A DNA stretch of 35,583 bases. It comes from Oscillospiraceae bacterium (lineage in GTDB: Bacteria > Bacillota > Clostridia > Oscillospirales > UBA929). The notes under the pieces are model-generated. The model saw nothing but the letters and a program-made list of their open reading frames with translations, had not been told where the DNA came from and searched no databases. The position numbers were made by a program, and so were the translations under genes. Below are positions 1 to 6,900 of the stretch, piece after piece (the first letter of the stretch is position 1; every line of letters begins with the position of its first letter). The stretch lies in assembly GCA_031254195.1 (NCBI GenBank), contig JAIRUW010000053.1:1-35583 (forward strand), written 5' to 3'.

Positions 1-2
1 CC

Positions 3-128
3 CTGCTCAAAGGGCTGGCGCATGACAGCGGCTACTGCGTCATTGTGGCGACGCATGACGAAGCCGTGTCGGCACAAGCCGACACGGTCTGGGTCATTAC
101 CGACGGAAAGGTGAGCGAGATCAGGTAA
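3..128 (+). CDS. ABC transporter ATP-binding protein, C-terminal fragment
   Basis: The window opens inside this gene; the reading frame starting at base 3 encodes about 41 residues up to a TAA at 126-128. The visible motif VIVATHDE is the H-loop of an ABC ATPase (switch His contacting the ATP gamma-phosphate), followed by the usual beta-strand ending ('VWVITDGKVSEIR'). The short tail after the H-loop fits the LolD/MacB-like class of exporter or lipoprotein-release ATPases, but Walker A, signature and Walker B motifs lie outside the window, so substrate and subclass cannot be told. Its stop codon overlaps the end of the convergent deacetylase gene by a few bases, so the two genes share a 3' end with no room for an ordinary terminator between them. 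Confidence 0.8.
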   Translation: MLKGLAHDSGYCVIVATHDEAVSAQADTVWVITDGKVSEIR

Positions 129-843
129 ACAGCTCGTCCAGCGTGCCGAACGAATAGCCCATCTCCCTATATTTATCAATCAAACCGCCCAAAATCTCGG
201 CGTTGGTTTGCGAGGTGCTGTGGAGCAGGATGACCGCGCCGGGGTGGATACGCTTGGTCAGCTTGCCCATCGCGTGTTCGTGGGAAGGCTGGCGGTCGTT
301 TTTCCAGTCGGCGTACGCGAGGCTCCAAAACACCGTTTTGTAGCCGTTTTTTTGCGCCATTTTGAGGTTTTGGTCGGTGTATTTACCGGCCGGCGGGCGG
401 TAATACTTAGCGGCGCCCTCCCCTGTTACCTGCTTGATCTTTTCATCCAGATCGTTGAGTTCCTTCTTAAACGCCGCCGGGTCGGTCACCTGCGACATAT
501 CAGGGTGCCGGCTGGTGTGGTTGCCGATGATGTGGCCCTCGGACGCCATGCGGCGTACCAGCTCCGGCGCGGACTCCACATAATGGCCCACGATGAAAAA
601 CGCCGCCTTGACGTCTTTTTCCTGCAAGGTATCCAATATCCTGCCCGTGTGCCCATTCTCATACCCCGCGTCAAAGGTGAGATAAATGGTCTTTTTCTCC
701 GGGTCCCCCATATAAACAGCGTCGAATTGCCGCAAATGCTCCCCCGAAGCGTTGCCCACCGGCGGCTTGCCTTCCTCAGGGAAGCCCAGGCCCCAATGGA
801 GCGTCAGTAAAAGCGCGTAAAACAGCGAAAGCGCGTATGTCAT
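121..843 (-). CDS. PdaA-like polysaccharide deacetylase (NodB domain)
   Basis: 240-residue protein of the carbohydrate esterase 4 / NodB family, closest in layout to PdaA, the delta-lactam-forming N-acetylmuramic acid deacetylase acting on spore-cortex peptidoglycan. Visible features: an N-terminal hydrophobic segment (signal peptide or membrane anchor, first ~17 residues); the TFDAGYENGHT motif carrying the catalytic Asp (the DAGYEN form is typical of PdaA); the metal-binding HTSRHPD motif; RPPAGKY; and a C-terminal PGAVILLHSTS with the second catalytic His. I start at the ATG at 843 because GGAGGT sits six bases upstream and the hydrophobic segment follows at once; a longer in-frame start at 882 has no comparable ribosome site. 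It suggests a spore-forming or formerly spore-forming ancestry. Single gene, convergent with the ABC gene. Family call firm; exact substrate inferred. Confidence 0.88.
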   Translation of the reverse strand: MTYALSLFYALLLTLHWGLGFPEEGKPPVGNASGEHLRQFDAVYMGDPEKKTIYLTFDAGYENGHTGRILDTLQEKDVKAAFFIVGHYVESAPELVRRMASEGHIIGNHTSRHPDMSQVTDPAAFKKELNDLDEKIKQVTGEGAAKYYRPPAGKYTDQNLKMAQKNGYKTVFWSLAYADWKNDRQPSHEHAMGKLTKRIHPGAVILLHSTSQTNAEILGGLIDKYREMGYSFGTLDELFT

Positions 844-946
844 ATTGATCCACCTCCGCGTATAGTATGCGCAGTTCGCCAAAGTTCATGTATTTCCCCG
901 CTTGTTTAGGAAATACTAAGCGCACTTTAGGCAAAGGAGAAACAAA

Positions 947-1522
947 ATGAAATATAAACGTATCGCCGCCATCGCCGCGCTGGCCGTCGCCGCGCTCATC
1001 CTCCCCGCGCTGGCCGCGACATTTACCCTCGGCGACTTCACGGCGATCAACAACGAAAGCCAAAAGGGCTGGGGCTCCAACGGCACCGACGACAAGGAAA
1101 CCAATCTGCCCATTGAAACACTGACAAGCGCCAAAACCCTGGTGCTGGAGTTTTCCAAGCCCCCGACAGGCGGGATGCAGATCATCTGGCAGGGCGACGG
1201 CGACGACTGGGCGTGGAACCAGACCAATGGCGTCATTCCTGACGGGGGCACGGAGGAGACCACCATCCGTATCGACCTCGCCAAAACGCTGATAAACTAT
1301 GACAAATTCAAGGCGAGCACACACGCAAAAATCTTCCTCGGCTACTACAGCACCAACGTAGACGACCTGGGCGTCACCCGCGCGACCCTCGAAGGCGCCA
1401 CCTCCGGCGGCGGCGGCAATGCGCAGACAGGCGAAAGCCCTGCGGTAAAAACCGCGGCGGCGGTGCTGATCCTCTCGGTGTGCGCGGCGGCGGTCTTAGG
1501 GCGCAAGATGAAAGCGCGGTAA
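947..1522 (+). CDS. Secreted membrane-anchored protein, array paralog 1
   Basis: 191 residues. N-terminal signal peptide (basic MKYKR, Ala/Leu-rich core, cleavage near ALAATF). The mature middle (~residues 25-155) is rich in Trp, Asp and Gly and includes IIWQGDGDDWAWNQ, a pattern shared with paralogs 3 and 5. A Gly-rich linker (GGGGN), the motif AQTGE, a C-terminal hydrophobic helix and a basic end (GRKMKAR) follow. This looks like a surface protein held by its C-terminal helix, or a non-classical sortase-type signal (TGE before helix and basic tail). Function is unknown; the Trp-containing beta-rich core would suit carbohydrate binding, but that is inference. AAAGGAG lies seven bases before the ATG. 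This is the most diverged tail of the five, and the gene faces opposite to the next three. A terminator follows, shared with paralog 2. Confidence 0.8.
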   Translation: MKYKRIAAIAALAVAALILPALAATFTLGDFTAINNESQKGWGSNGTDDKETNLPIETLTSAKTLVLEFSKPPTGGMQIIWQGDGDDWAWNQTNGVIPDGGTEETTIRIDLAKTLINYDKFKASTHAKIFLGYYSTNVDDLGVTRATLEGATSGGGGNAQTGESPAVKTAAAVLILSVCAAAVLGRKMKAR

Positions 1523-1538
1523 CCGGCTTTATACGGCA

Positions 1539-1565
1539 AAAAGCCCGCTTGAACAGCGGGCTTTT
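1539..1565. terminator. Bidirectional terminator between paralogs 1 and 2
   Basis: Inverted repeat AAAAGCCCGCT / AGCGGGCTTTT with a five-base loop, with an A-run on one side and a T-run on the other, so it can end transcripts from both converging genes. It is closely related to the hairpins at 2265-2293, 2964-2994 and 4444-4473. Confidence 0.88.
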
Positions 1566-1582
1566 GTGGTTGCAATGTGTGG

Positions 1583-2188
1583 TTACGCCTTGATTTTGCG
1601 GATGGTCAGCACGCCTGCGCAGGCCGCCAGGGCGAGAGCCGCGAACGCGAGGGTAATCAAGGTAGCGTCGCCGGTCTTGGCGGCGCTTCCGGTGCTGCCA
1701 GTGCTGCCGGCGACCGGTTCGCCTACGACGAAGGTAATCTCAATCTTGGAAAACTCGCCGAGCGTCGCAACGTCTACAGGCTGTGCGCTGATGTCGGAGT
1801 TCCATTTGTTGCAGAGGGTGAGCCTCAGCCCGCCGTTGATGCCCTCCGTGTTCAGGTAGGCGGCACCGACGGATATGGTTTTACCGTCCAGCTTGAGGGA
1901 AGTAAAATTGGCGGTCATGCCATCTGTAAACGGGAAATCGGTATTCACGGCCGCGTAGTTGCCCCCGAACGCCACCGGCGCGTCAAAGGTGATGGTTATG
2001 GTTGCCGCTTTCCCTTCCTCGAAGGTTGTTACCCAAGTGGAGCTGTCGGGCCATTCGCCTACATCCGCGTTGACGTCGGAATCGAACTGCGCGCCGAACT
2101 CGGCCTTATAGCTCGCGGCAAAAGCGGGAACGGCAAGGACGGTTATCAAGACGACCGCCATGGCAAGGGCAAGGAATGCTCTTTTCAC
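1583..2188 (-). CDS. Secreted membrane-anchored protein, array paralog 2
   Basis: 201 residues with the array's shared ends: signal peptide MKRAFLALAMAVVLITV...AFAA and a tail with AAKTGDATLI, a hydrophobic helix and RKIKA. The middle (~residues 26-160) differs from the other four: it lacks the Trp-rich WQGDG-type motif and instead reads as a beta-rich domain with GEWPDSSTWVTTF, ITITFDAP and VEITF-like strands. The pre-tail linker is Gly/Ser/Thr (GSTGSTGS) rather than poly-Gly. The start is GTG at 2188, chosen because AAGGAGG precedes it at normal spacing and because it aligns with the ATG starts of paralogs 3 and 4. It has its own promoter (2225-2253). Function unknown; conserved anchors with an exchanged core suggest domain replacement inside an expanding family. 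Confidence 0.8.
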   Translation of the reverse strand: MKRAFLALAMAVVLITVLAVPAFAASYKAEFGAQFDSDVNADVGEWPDSSTWVTTFEEGKAATITITFDAPVAFGGNYAAVNTDFPFTDGMTANFTSLKLDGKTISVGAAYLNTEGINGGLRLTLCNKWNSDISAQPVDVATLGEFSKIEITFVVGEPVAGSTGSTGSAAKTGDATLITLAFAALALAACAGVLTIRKIKA

Positions 2189-2224
2189 AATGTTTCCTCC
2201 TTAAGTAATAAATGGGTTTATAAT

Positions 2225-2253
2225 ATCATAACACGCGCCGAAAGATAATGCAA
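2225..2253 (-). promoter_or_regulatory. Sigma-A promoter of paralog 2
   Basis: Read on the minus strand: -35 TTGCAT (2248-2253), 17-base spacer, -10 TATGAT (2225-2230), about 40 bases before the GTG start. The same promoter, almost base for base, stands before paralog 3. Confidence 0.75.
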
Positions 2254-2264
2254 GAGTGAAATTG

Positions 2265-2293
2265 CAAAAGCCCGCTGTTAAAACGGGCTTTTG
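2265..2293 (-). terminator. Terminator of paralog 3
   Basis: Stem CAAAAGCCCG / CGGGCTTTTG around a nine-base loop, with U-run on the minus strand, just after the paralog 3 stop codon. Same family as the neighbouring array hairpins. Confidence 0.82.
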
Positions 2294-2307
2294 GATACAA
2301 TTAGGTT

Positions 2308-2880
2308 TTACGCCTTGATTTTGCGGATGATGAGCACTGTCGCGCCGGCTGCCAGAGTGAGGGCCGTAATCGCAAGCACGATCAGCGTGGTGTCGCCGGT
2401 TCTGGCAGCGCCGCCACCACCACCGCCGCCGGATGTGGAGTAAACAAGGGTAGCGCTCTTAATGATGCTCGAAAGCTCGCCGTCCCAATAGCCAAGGGCT
2501 ATTTTGACTTCGCCGTCTTCCCCGCTTACCGCGGCGGCCCAATCGGGATAGTCGCTGAGTTTAATGGAGAGGCTTGTGCCCTTTTCCGGGCCAAAGATCG
2601 CGTCAAACTGTTTCCAGCTCCAATTGTTGCCGTCGCCCATGAACACAAACTGAATGTCGCCGGTAGGTTCTTCGGTGAACTCAATTTGGATTTCCGTGGC
2701 ATTCTTCAATATGTCGGCAGTCAGACCGGTAGATGTATTGTCTGTTCCGTCTGAAAACCAATAGCTGTGACCTCCGGGAGCGTTAAACGGGCCGAGGTCG
2801 TATGTGGCGGCAAATGCCGGGATGGCAAGGACGGTTACCAAGACAACCGCCATGGCAAGGGCAAGGAATGCTCTTTTCAT
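2308..2880 (-). CDS. Secreted membrane-anchored protein, array paralog 3
   Basis: 190 residues. The signal peptide MKRAFLALAMAVVLVTV...AFAA is nearly identical to that of paralog 2. The mature core (~residues 26-145) carries FVFMGDGNNWSWKQ, aligning with WQGDGDDWAWNQ of paralog 1 and WQGSGNGWGWAQ of paralog 5, then a strand pair around KIALGYWDGELS. A run of seven Gly leads into AARTGDTTLI, a hydrophobic helix and RKIKA. Secreted, probably retained at the cell surface by the tail. The ATG at 2880 follows an AAGGAGG site, and the gene has its own promoter and terminator. Core function unknown; exposed Trp in a beta-sandwich-like pattern could bind glycans (inference only). Confidence 0.8.
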   Translation of the reverse strand: MKRAFLALAMAVVLVTVLAIPAFAATYDLGPFNAPGGHSYWFSDGTDNTSTGLTADILKNATEIQIEFTEEPTGDIQFVFMGDGNNWSWKQFDAIFGPEKGTSLSIKLSDYPDWAAAVSGEDGEVKIALGYWDGELSSIIKSATLVYSTSGGGGGGGAARTGDTTLIVLAITALTLAAGATVLIIRKIKA

Positions 2881-2917
2881 AAATGCTTCCTCCTTAAGTA
2901 ATAAATGGGTTTATAAT

Positions 2918-2946
2918 ATCATAACACGCGCCGGAGAATAATGCAA
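2918..2946 (-). promoter_or_regulatory. Sigma-A promoter of paralog 3
   Basis: Minus-strand -35 TTGCAT (2941-2946), 17-base spacer, -10 TATGAT (2918-2923). Nearly identical to the promoter of paralog 2, including the leader between it and the ribosome site. Confidence 0.75.
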
Positions 2947-2963
2947 GACAAAAATGGCAAAAC

Positions 2964-2994
2964 CCAAAAGCCCGTTGTTAAACGGGCTCTTTGG
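2964..2994 (-). terminator. Terminator of paralog 4
   Basis: Stem CCAAAAGCCCGTT / AACGGGCTCTTTGG (one extra base in one arm), directly after the paralog 4 stop codon on the minus strand. Confidence 0.78.
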
Positions 2995-3007
2995 ATGTAA
3001 ATGGATT

Positions 3008-3616
3008 TTACGCTTTGATCTTGCGAACGATGAGCACGGTCGCGCCGGCCGCCAGAGCGAGGGCCGTGATCGCAAGCATAATCAACGTGGTGTCGCCGGT
3101 CCTGGCAGCGCCTCCGCCACCACCGCCGCCGCCGGATGTTACGGCATAGGAGCTTTTAATATCGGAAATGGTGATGGGGCTGTCCCAGTCGGCGAGGGTG
3201 AACTTAGCTAAGGATACATTTCCCATCTTTTCAAGCGCGGGGTAGTTGGCGCGGATTTTTGCCACGTCAACCGTTACGACAGCGCCGTCTATAGTGAAGC
3301 AGTCATCTGTTTGATTCCACCAGCTGTCTTCATACTGGAATATCACTGCGATGTTCCTAGCGGAAGCGTCCGAGGAGAACTCAATGACCCATGTGTTAAT
3401 GGCAGCGAGTTCAGCGGGGGTTAAAGCTCTTTTTGTAGGTGCCCATTCGCCCGGGTCGCCTTCTCCTTCAGCAACAGTGGCATAAAAGCTAAGGCGGTCA
3501 TCGCTGATAGCCAAGTCAACGCCGACGGTCAGGTTTACATTCGCCGCGATGGCCGGAACGGCGAGCATAGCGACCAAAACGACCGCCATGGCGAGGGCGA
3601 GAAATGCTTTTCTCAT
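3008..3616 (-). CDS. Secreted membrane-anchored protein, array paralog 4
   Basis: 202 residues. Signal peptide MRKAFLALAMAVVLVAM...AIAA; core of about 130 residues with VIFQYEDSWWNQTDDCF in the place where paralogs 1, 3 and 5 have the W-x-W motif; then nine consecutive Gly, AARTGDTTLIML, a hydrophobic helix and RKIKA. The C-terminal 40 residues are nearly the same as in paralog 3, while the core is only weakly similar. One Cys is present in the mature core (in DDCF), unusual for a secreted protein. AAGGAGG precedes the ATG at 3616. The upstream stretch to 3820 is AT-rich and holds the divergent promoters of this gene and paralog 5. Function unknown. Confidence 0.8.
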   Translation of the reverse strand: MRKAFLALAMAVVLVAMLAVPAIAANVNLTVGVDLAISDDRLSFYATVAEGEGDPGEWAPTKRALTPAELAAINTWVIEFSSDASARNIAVIFQYEDSWWNQTDDCFTIDGAVVTVDVAKIRANYPALEKMGNVSLAKFTLADWDSPITISDIKSSYAVTSGGGGGGGGAARTGDTTLIMLAITALALAAGATVLIVRKIKA

Positions 3617-3723
3617 AACCTGTTTCCTCCTTATAGTAACTTATAATTATCAGTATAGTACCACATAAAACCATATAAATCAATAGGGCTCATAAAATAT
3701 TTTCAGTAAAATAAATAAATCGC

Positions 3724-3753
3724 TTGACATAACAGCGGGTCGTATGGTACACT
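3724..3753 (+). promoter_or_regulatory. Sigma-A promoter of paralog 5
   Basis: -35 TTGACA (3724-3729), 18-base spacer, -10 TACACT (3748-3753), about 67 bases before the ATG at 3821. It differs from the TTGCAT/TATGAT promoters of paralogs 2 and 3. Confidence 0.7.
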
Positions 3754-3820
3754 ATGCACGAAAAATGGGCCGTTGACGTTCCGTTTAGCGCCCGCTCACC
3801 AAAATTGAGGAGGAACTACC

Positions 3821-4429
3821 ATGAAACGCAAAGCCATACTTACCCTCGCGCTGGCGGTCGTCCTGATTGCCGTATTCGCGACCCCGGCCTTCGCCGCCAC
3901 CACCAACCTAGCCTGGCCTCCCCCGCTGAAGGGCGGCGCGGCCGACAACCAATGGGGCTGGAACTCCATCATGGACAACGAGCCGGAATCCACCTTTGAC
4001 GCGGACGCTTTCGTAAACGCGAGATACCTCGTGATAGAAGTATCCAACACGCCCGAAGAAGGAGATTTAGACTTTGTCTGGCAGGGATCCGGCAACGGCT
4101 GGGGCTGGGCCCAACAGCGTTTCGCGTTTGAAGATGTTTGGCAGGACGGCAAAATTGTGTTCGACCTTACCAAAGCGAGCAACGCCGATAAAATCAAGGA
4201 TACCGGCGGCGACGGCGGCGCTGTTAAGTTCTTTGCCGCTTACTGGGAAGGCGGCGGCTGGGCGGACCTTGGCGTGACTAAGGCGTACCTGACATCTTCC
4301 CTCGGCGGCGGTGGGGGCGGCGGCGGCGCTGCCAGGACTGGCGACGCTACATTGATTACCCTCGCGGTCATAGCCCTCGCTCTGGCGGCCGGCGCGTCGG
4401 TGTTCGTAGTCCGCAAGCTCAAAGCGTAA
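3821..4429 (+). CDS. Secreted membrane-anchored protein, array paralog 5
   Basis: 202 residues. Signal peptide MKRKAILTLALAVVLIAVF...AFAA. The core opens with a Pro-rich WPPPLKGG and contains FVWQGSGNGWGWAQQ, the clearest version of the array's Trp motif, and FFAAYWEGGGWADLGVTKAYL near its end (paralog 1 has LGYYSTNVDDLGVTRATL in the same place). Then a poly-Gly linker, AARTGDATLITL, a hydrophobic helix and RKLKA. Same overall plan as its neighbours: secreted and held by its C-terminus. GAGGAGG-type ribosome site precedes the ATG. It lies on the plus strand, divergent from paralogs 2-4, and ends at the hairpin before mutL. Carbohydrate binding is a reasonable guess given Trp pairs and the neighbouring glycan genes, but no family can be named. 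Confidence 0.8.
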   Translation: MKRKAILTLALAVVLIAVFATPAFAATTNLAWPPPLKGGAADNQWGWNSIMDNEPESTFDADAFVNARYLVIEVSNTPEEGDLDFVWQGSGNGWGWAQQRFAFEDVWQDGKIVFDLTKASNADKIKDTGGDGGAVKFFAAYWEGGGWADLGVTKAYLTSSLGGGGGGGGAARTGDATLITLAVIALALAAGASVFVVRKLKA

Positions 4430-4443
4430 AAAACACAGTCTTT

Positions 4444-4473
4444 GCAAAGCCCGCTTTACAGCGGGCTTTTTGC
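4444..4473 (+). terminator. Terminator after paralog 5
   Basis: Stem GCAAAGCCCGCT / AGCGGGCTTTTTGC with a TTAC-type loop and U-run, placed between paralog 5 and mutL. It abuts the -10 element of the mutL promoter. Confidence 0.88.
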
Positions 4474-4474
4474 T

Positions 4475-4483
4475 TGTTATACT
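4475..4483 (+). promoter_or_regulatory. Extended -10 promoter of mutL
   Basis: TG-T-TATACT is a perfect extended -10 element; the expected transcription start would be about 4489-4491, while the mutL ATG is at 4493. No -35 is visible because that position is occupied by the terminator stem. There is no Shine-Dalgarno sequence before the ATG. Confidence 0.6.
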
Positions 4484-4492
4484 ATAACCATT

Positions 4493-6196
4493 ATGATTGA
4501 GATTCTTTCTCCACAGGTCGCCAACCTCATCGCCGCCGGGGAGGTTGTTGAACGGCCGGCGGCGGCGCTGAAAGAGCTGATGGAAAATGCCGTGGACGCC
4601 GGCGCGACTGCTTTGACGGCGGAGATCCGGCGCGGCGGCGTTTCGCTGATCCGCGTCACGGACAACGGCGAGGGCATGTCCCCCGAGGACGCCGCGCGGG
4701 CCTTTATGCGCCACGCCACATCAAAGCTGCGCTCCGCCGAGGGCTTGCAGGCCATCGCCACGCTGGGCTTTCGCGGCGAGGCTTTGGCGGCGGTCGCCGC
4801 CGTCAGCCGCGTCGAGCTTTTGACGCGCAGGCGGGGCGAAGCGGCGGGCACATCGCTGACGCTGGAGGCGGGTGTGGTAACGGCGCACGGCGAGGCCGGA
4901 TGCCCCGAAGGGACGACCATCGTGGTGCGCGACCTGTTTTACAACACCCCCGCCCGCCAGAAGTTTCTCAAAAAAGACAGCACCGAGGCGGCGGCGGCGC
5001 AGGAGGCCGCTGTACGCGCTGCTCTGGCCCGTCCCGGTTTGTCGGTGCGGTTTATCAAGGACGGCGCGCAGACGATGCACACGCCGGGCGACGGGGACTT
5101 GAAAAACTGCCTGTACAGCGTCTTCGGCGGCGAGCTGGTGCGTTCGCTGTGCCCCTTGCCGAACAGCGGCGGCGAGGTGCGCGTGAGTGGCTTTACCGGT
5201 TTGCCGGCGTTGGCGCGTTCGGCAAGGTTTATGCAGTATTTTTTCGTCGAGGGGCGTCCGGTGCGCAGCCGCGTCCTGACGGCAGCACTGGAAGAGGCAT
5301 ACGCCGGGTCGCTGATGAGCGGGCGTTTCCCCGTTTGCTGCCTGCACATCTCCATGCCGCTGGAGACGTTTGACATCAACGTCCACCCCGCCAAGAGCGA
5401 GATAAAGTTTCAATATGAGCGAGCGGTGTTCGACGCGGTGTACAACGCCTGCCGCGAAGCCCTGCGGCAAGCGGGGCCGGAGGCCGCGCCTGCCGTGAGA
5501 ATTGCTCCCTACACCCCTTCCGGCGGGCCGGTGCCGGTATTGAGCGCATCGTCGCCCTCGGTTTACGCGGCGGGCGTGCCGCGCCCCGCCGGGCCGCTTC
5601 CCTCTCCCCCGCCCCCGCCGCCAAAACCGCCGGAGGAAAATCTGGCGTGGCGGCTTATCGGGGAGGTGATGTCGGGGTATTTGCTGGTGGAGACGCCCGA
5701 AGCCCTGTGGATCATAGACAAGCACGCGGCGCATGAACGGGTGATTTTCAACCGGCTGAAAGCGGGCGAACGCCCTTTCCTGTCGCAGCAACTCCTCGTA
5801 CCCCGCGCCGTCGCGCTGAGCGGGCCGGAGCTGGACATATTGACGGGAGAGCGGGCCTTTTTGGAGGAAGCGGGCTTTGACATAGACGTCATGGGGCCGG
5901 GAGCGCTGGCGGTACGCGCCGCGCCGGGCGATGTGGACGAAAGCGACATCCCCGCGCTGTTGAGCGAAATCGCGTCGCTTCTGCTGTCGGGGCGGCGCCC
6001 CGACCTGCGGGACGAAGCGATGCAAATGGTCGCCTGCAAGGCCGCCGTCAAGCTGGGCCGCTCTTCACAGCGTGAGGACATGGAACGGCTGGCCGGGCTG
6101 GTGATGGAGACCCCCGACCTGCGCCACTGCCCGCACGGGAGGCCGGTCGCGATGCGCCTGACGCGGAGCGATTTAGGGAGGCAGTTCGGGCGATGA
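4493..6196 (+). CDS. mutL: DNA mismatch repair protein MutL
   Basis: 567-residue MutL, the ATPase that couples MutS mismatch recognition to strand removal. The N-terminal GHKL ATPase motifs are all there: IAAGEVVERPAAALKELMENAVDAGAT, DNGEGM, and GFRGEALAAVAAVS. A Pro-rich linker (about residues 365-390, with a run of Pro) leads to the C-terminal dimerisation/endonuclease domain: DKHAAHERVIFN (the DQHA-x2-E metal motif, with Gln replaced by Lys and the last Glu of the extended motif by Asn), ACKAAVK and CPHGRP, so the zinc-binding Cys/His set is kept. The start at 4493 matches the normal MutL N-terminus; an earlier in-frame ATG at 4442 lies inside the terminator region. No ribosome site is visible. 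The stop overlaps miaA as ATGA, so the two are translationally coupled. mutS is not in the window. Confidence 0.95.
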   Translation: MIEILSPQVANLIAAGEVVERPAAALKELMENAVDAGATALTAEIRRGGVSLIRVTDNGEGMSPEDAARAFMRHATSKLRSAEGLQAIATLGFRGEALAAVAAVSRVELLTRRRGEAAGTSLTLEAGVVTAHGEAGCPEGTTIVVRDLFYNTPARQKFLKKDSTEAAAAQEAAVRAALARPGLSVRFIKDGAQTMHTPGDGDLKNCLYSVFGGELVRSLCPLPNSGGEVRVSGFTGLPALARSARFMQYFFVEGRPVRSRVLTAALEEAYAGSLMSGRFPVCCLHISMPLETFDINVHPAKSEIKFQYERAVFDAVYNACREALRQAGPEAAPAVRIAPYTPSGGPVPVLSASSPSVYAAGVPRPAGPLPSPPPPPPKPPEENLAWRLIGEVMSGYLLVETPEALWIIDKHAAHERVIFNRLKAGERPFLSQQLLVPRAVALSGPELDILTGERAFLEEAGFDIDVMGPGALAVRAAPGDVDESDIPALLSEIASLLLSGRRPDLRDEAMQMVACKAAVKLGRSSQREDMERLAGLVMETPDLRHCPHGRPVAMRLTRSDLGRQFGR

Positions 6197-6900
6197 AGGT
6201 TTTATGCGTCGTAGGCCCTACGGCCTCTGGCAAGACGGCGGCGGCTGTGGAGCTGGCGCTGTATTTGGGCGGCGAAGTCGTCTCCTGCGACTCGGTGCAG
6301 ATTTATCGGGGATTTGATATTGGCACCGCCAAACCCTCCATTGAGGAGCGGCGCGGCGTTCCGCACCACATGCTGGACGTAGCCGGACCAGAGGAGGAAT
6401 GGTCGGCGGGGCGGTACGCGCGGGCGGCTCGGGCTTGCGTCGAGGAAATTCAATCGCGTGAAAAGCTCCCCATTGTGGCGGGCGGCTCGGGGTTTTACCT
6501 CCGGGCGCTGACGGATGGTTTGACCGGGCTCCCCCCCGCCCCGGCGGATTGGTGTTTTGTGACCGTTGGCCTGCATCCTGCCCGCGACGTTTTAGAACAG
6601 CGCATCAAGGACCGTGCCGCCGCCATGCTGAAGGACGGTTTGATAGAGGAAACCCGGTCTCTTTTGCTGAGCGGCGTGCCTTCCTCTTGCGCCCCTATGC
6701 AATCCATCGGGTATCTGCAAGCCAGGGCGGTGCTGGACGGCTCCATGACAGCCGGGCAGGCGCAGGAGGAAATCGCTTTGCGTACGCGCCAATACGCCAA
6801 GCGGCAGCGCACATGGTTCTTCAACCAGATAGAGGCCCACTGGCTGGAAAATTTTTCTCCGCACGGGATAAAAACAGTGGAAAAGCTGCTTTCGTTGTGA
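6193..6900 (+). CDS. miaA: tRNA dimethylallyltransferase MiaA, shortened
   Basis: Transfers the dimethylallyl group to A37 of tRNAs reading UNN codons. Visible: P-loop GPTASGKT, SCDSVQIYRGFDIGTAKPS, PHHMLDV, GGSGFYLRAL, then directly VGLHPARDVLEQRI..R, GLIEETRSLL, SIGYLQA and RTRQYAKRQRTWF. It has only 235 residues against about 300-316 for the family: roughly 70 residues are missing between GLPPAPAD and FVTVGL, the region of the swinging insertion domain that includes the HPNDxxRxxRALE motif. Both flanks are intact and in frame, so this is an in-frame loss rather than a frameshift, next to a C7 run. Whether it is active is unclear. Starts in an ATGA overlap with mutL; hfq follows, the classical miaA-hfq order. 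Confidence 0.9.
   Translation: MKVLCVVGPTASGKTAAAVELALYLGGEVVSCDSVQIYRGFDIGTAKPSIEERRGVPHHMLDVAGPEEEWSAGRYARAARACVEEIQSREKLPIVAGGSGFYLRALTDGLTGLPPAPADWCFVTVGLHPARDVLEQRIKDRAAAMLKDGLIEETRSLLLSGVPSSCAPMQSIGYLQARAVLDGSMTAGQAQEEIALRTRQYAKRQRTWFFNQIEAHWLENFSPHGIKTVEKLLSL

Noticed and set aside
208..810. Long plus-strand reading frame opposite the deacetylase
   Set aside because: It is antisense to a well-supported gene, has no ribosome site and no recognisable protein features; GC-rich codon bias creates such shadows.
4721..6025. 434-residue minus-strand frame inside mutL
   Set aside because: Arg/His/Gln-rich shadow of mutL with no domain; MutL motifs on the plus strand are decisive.
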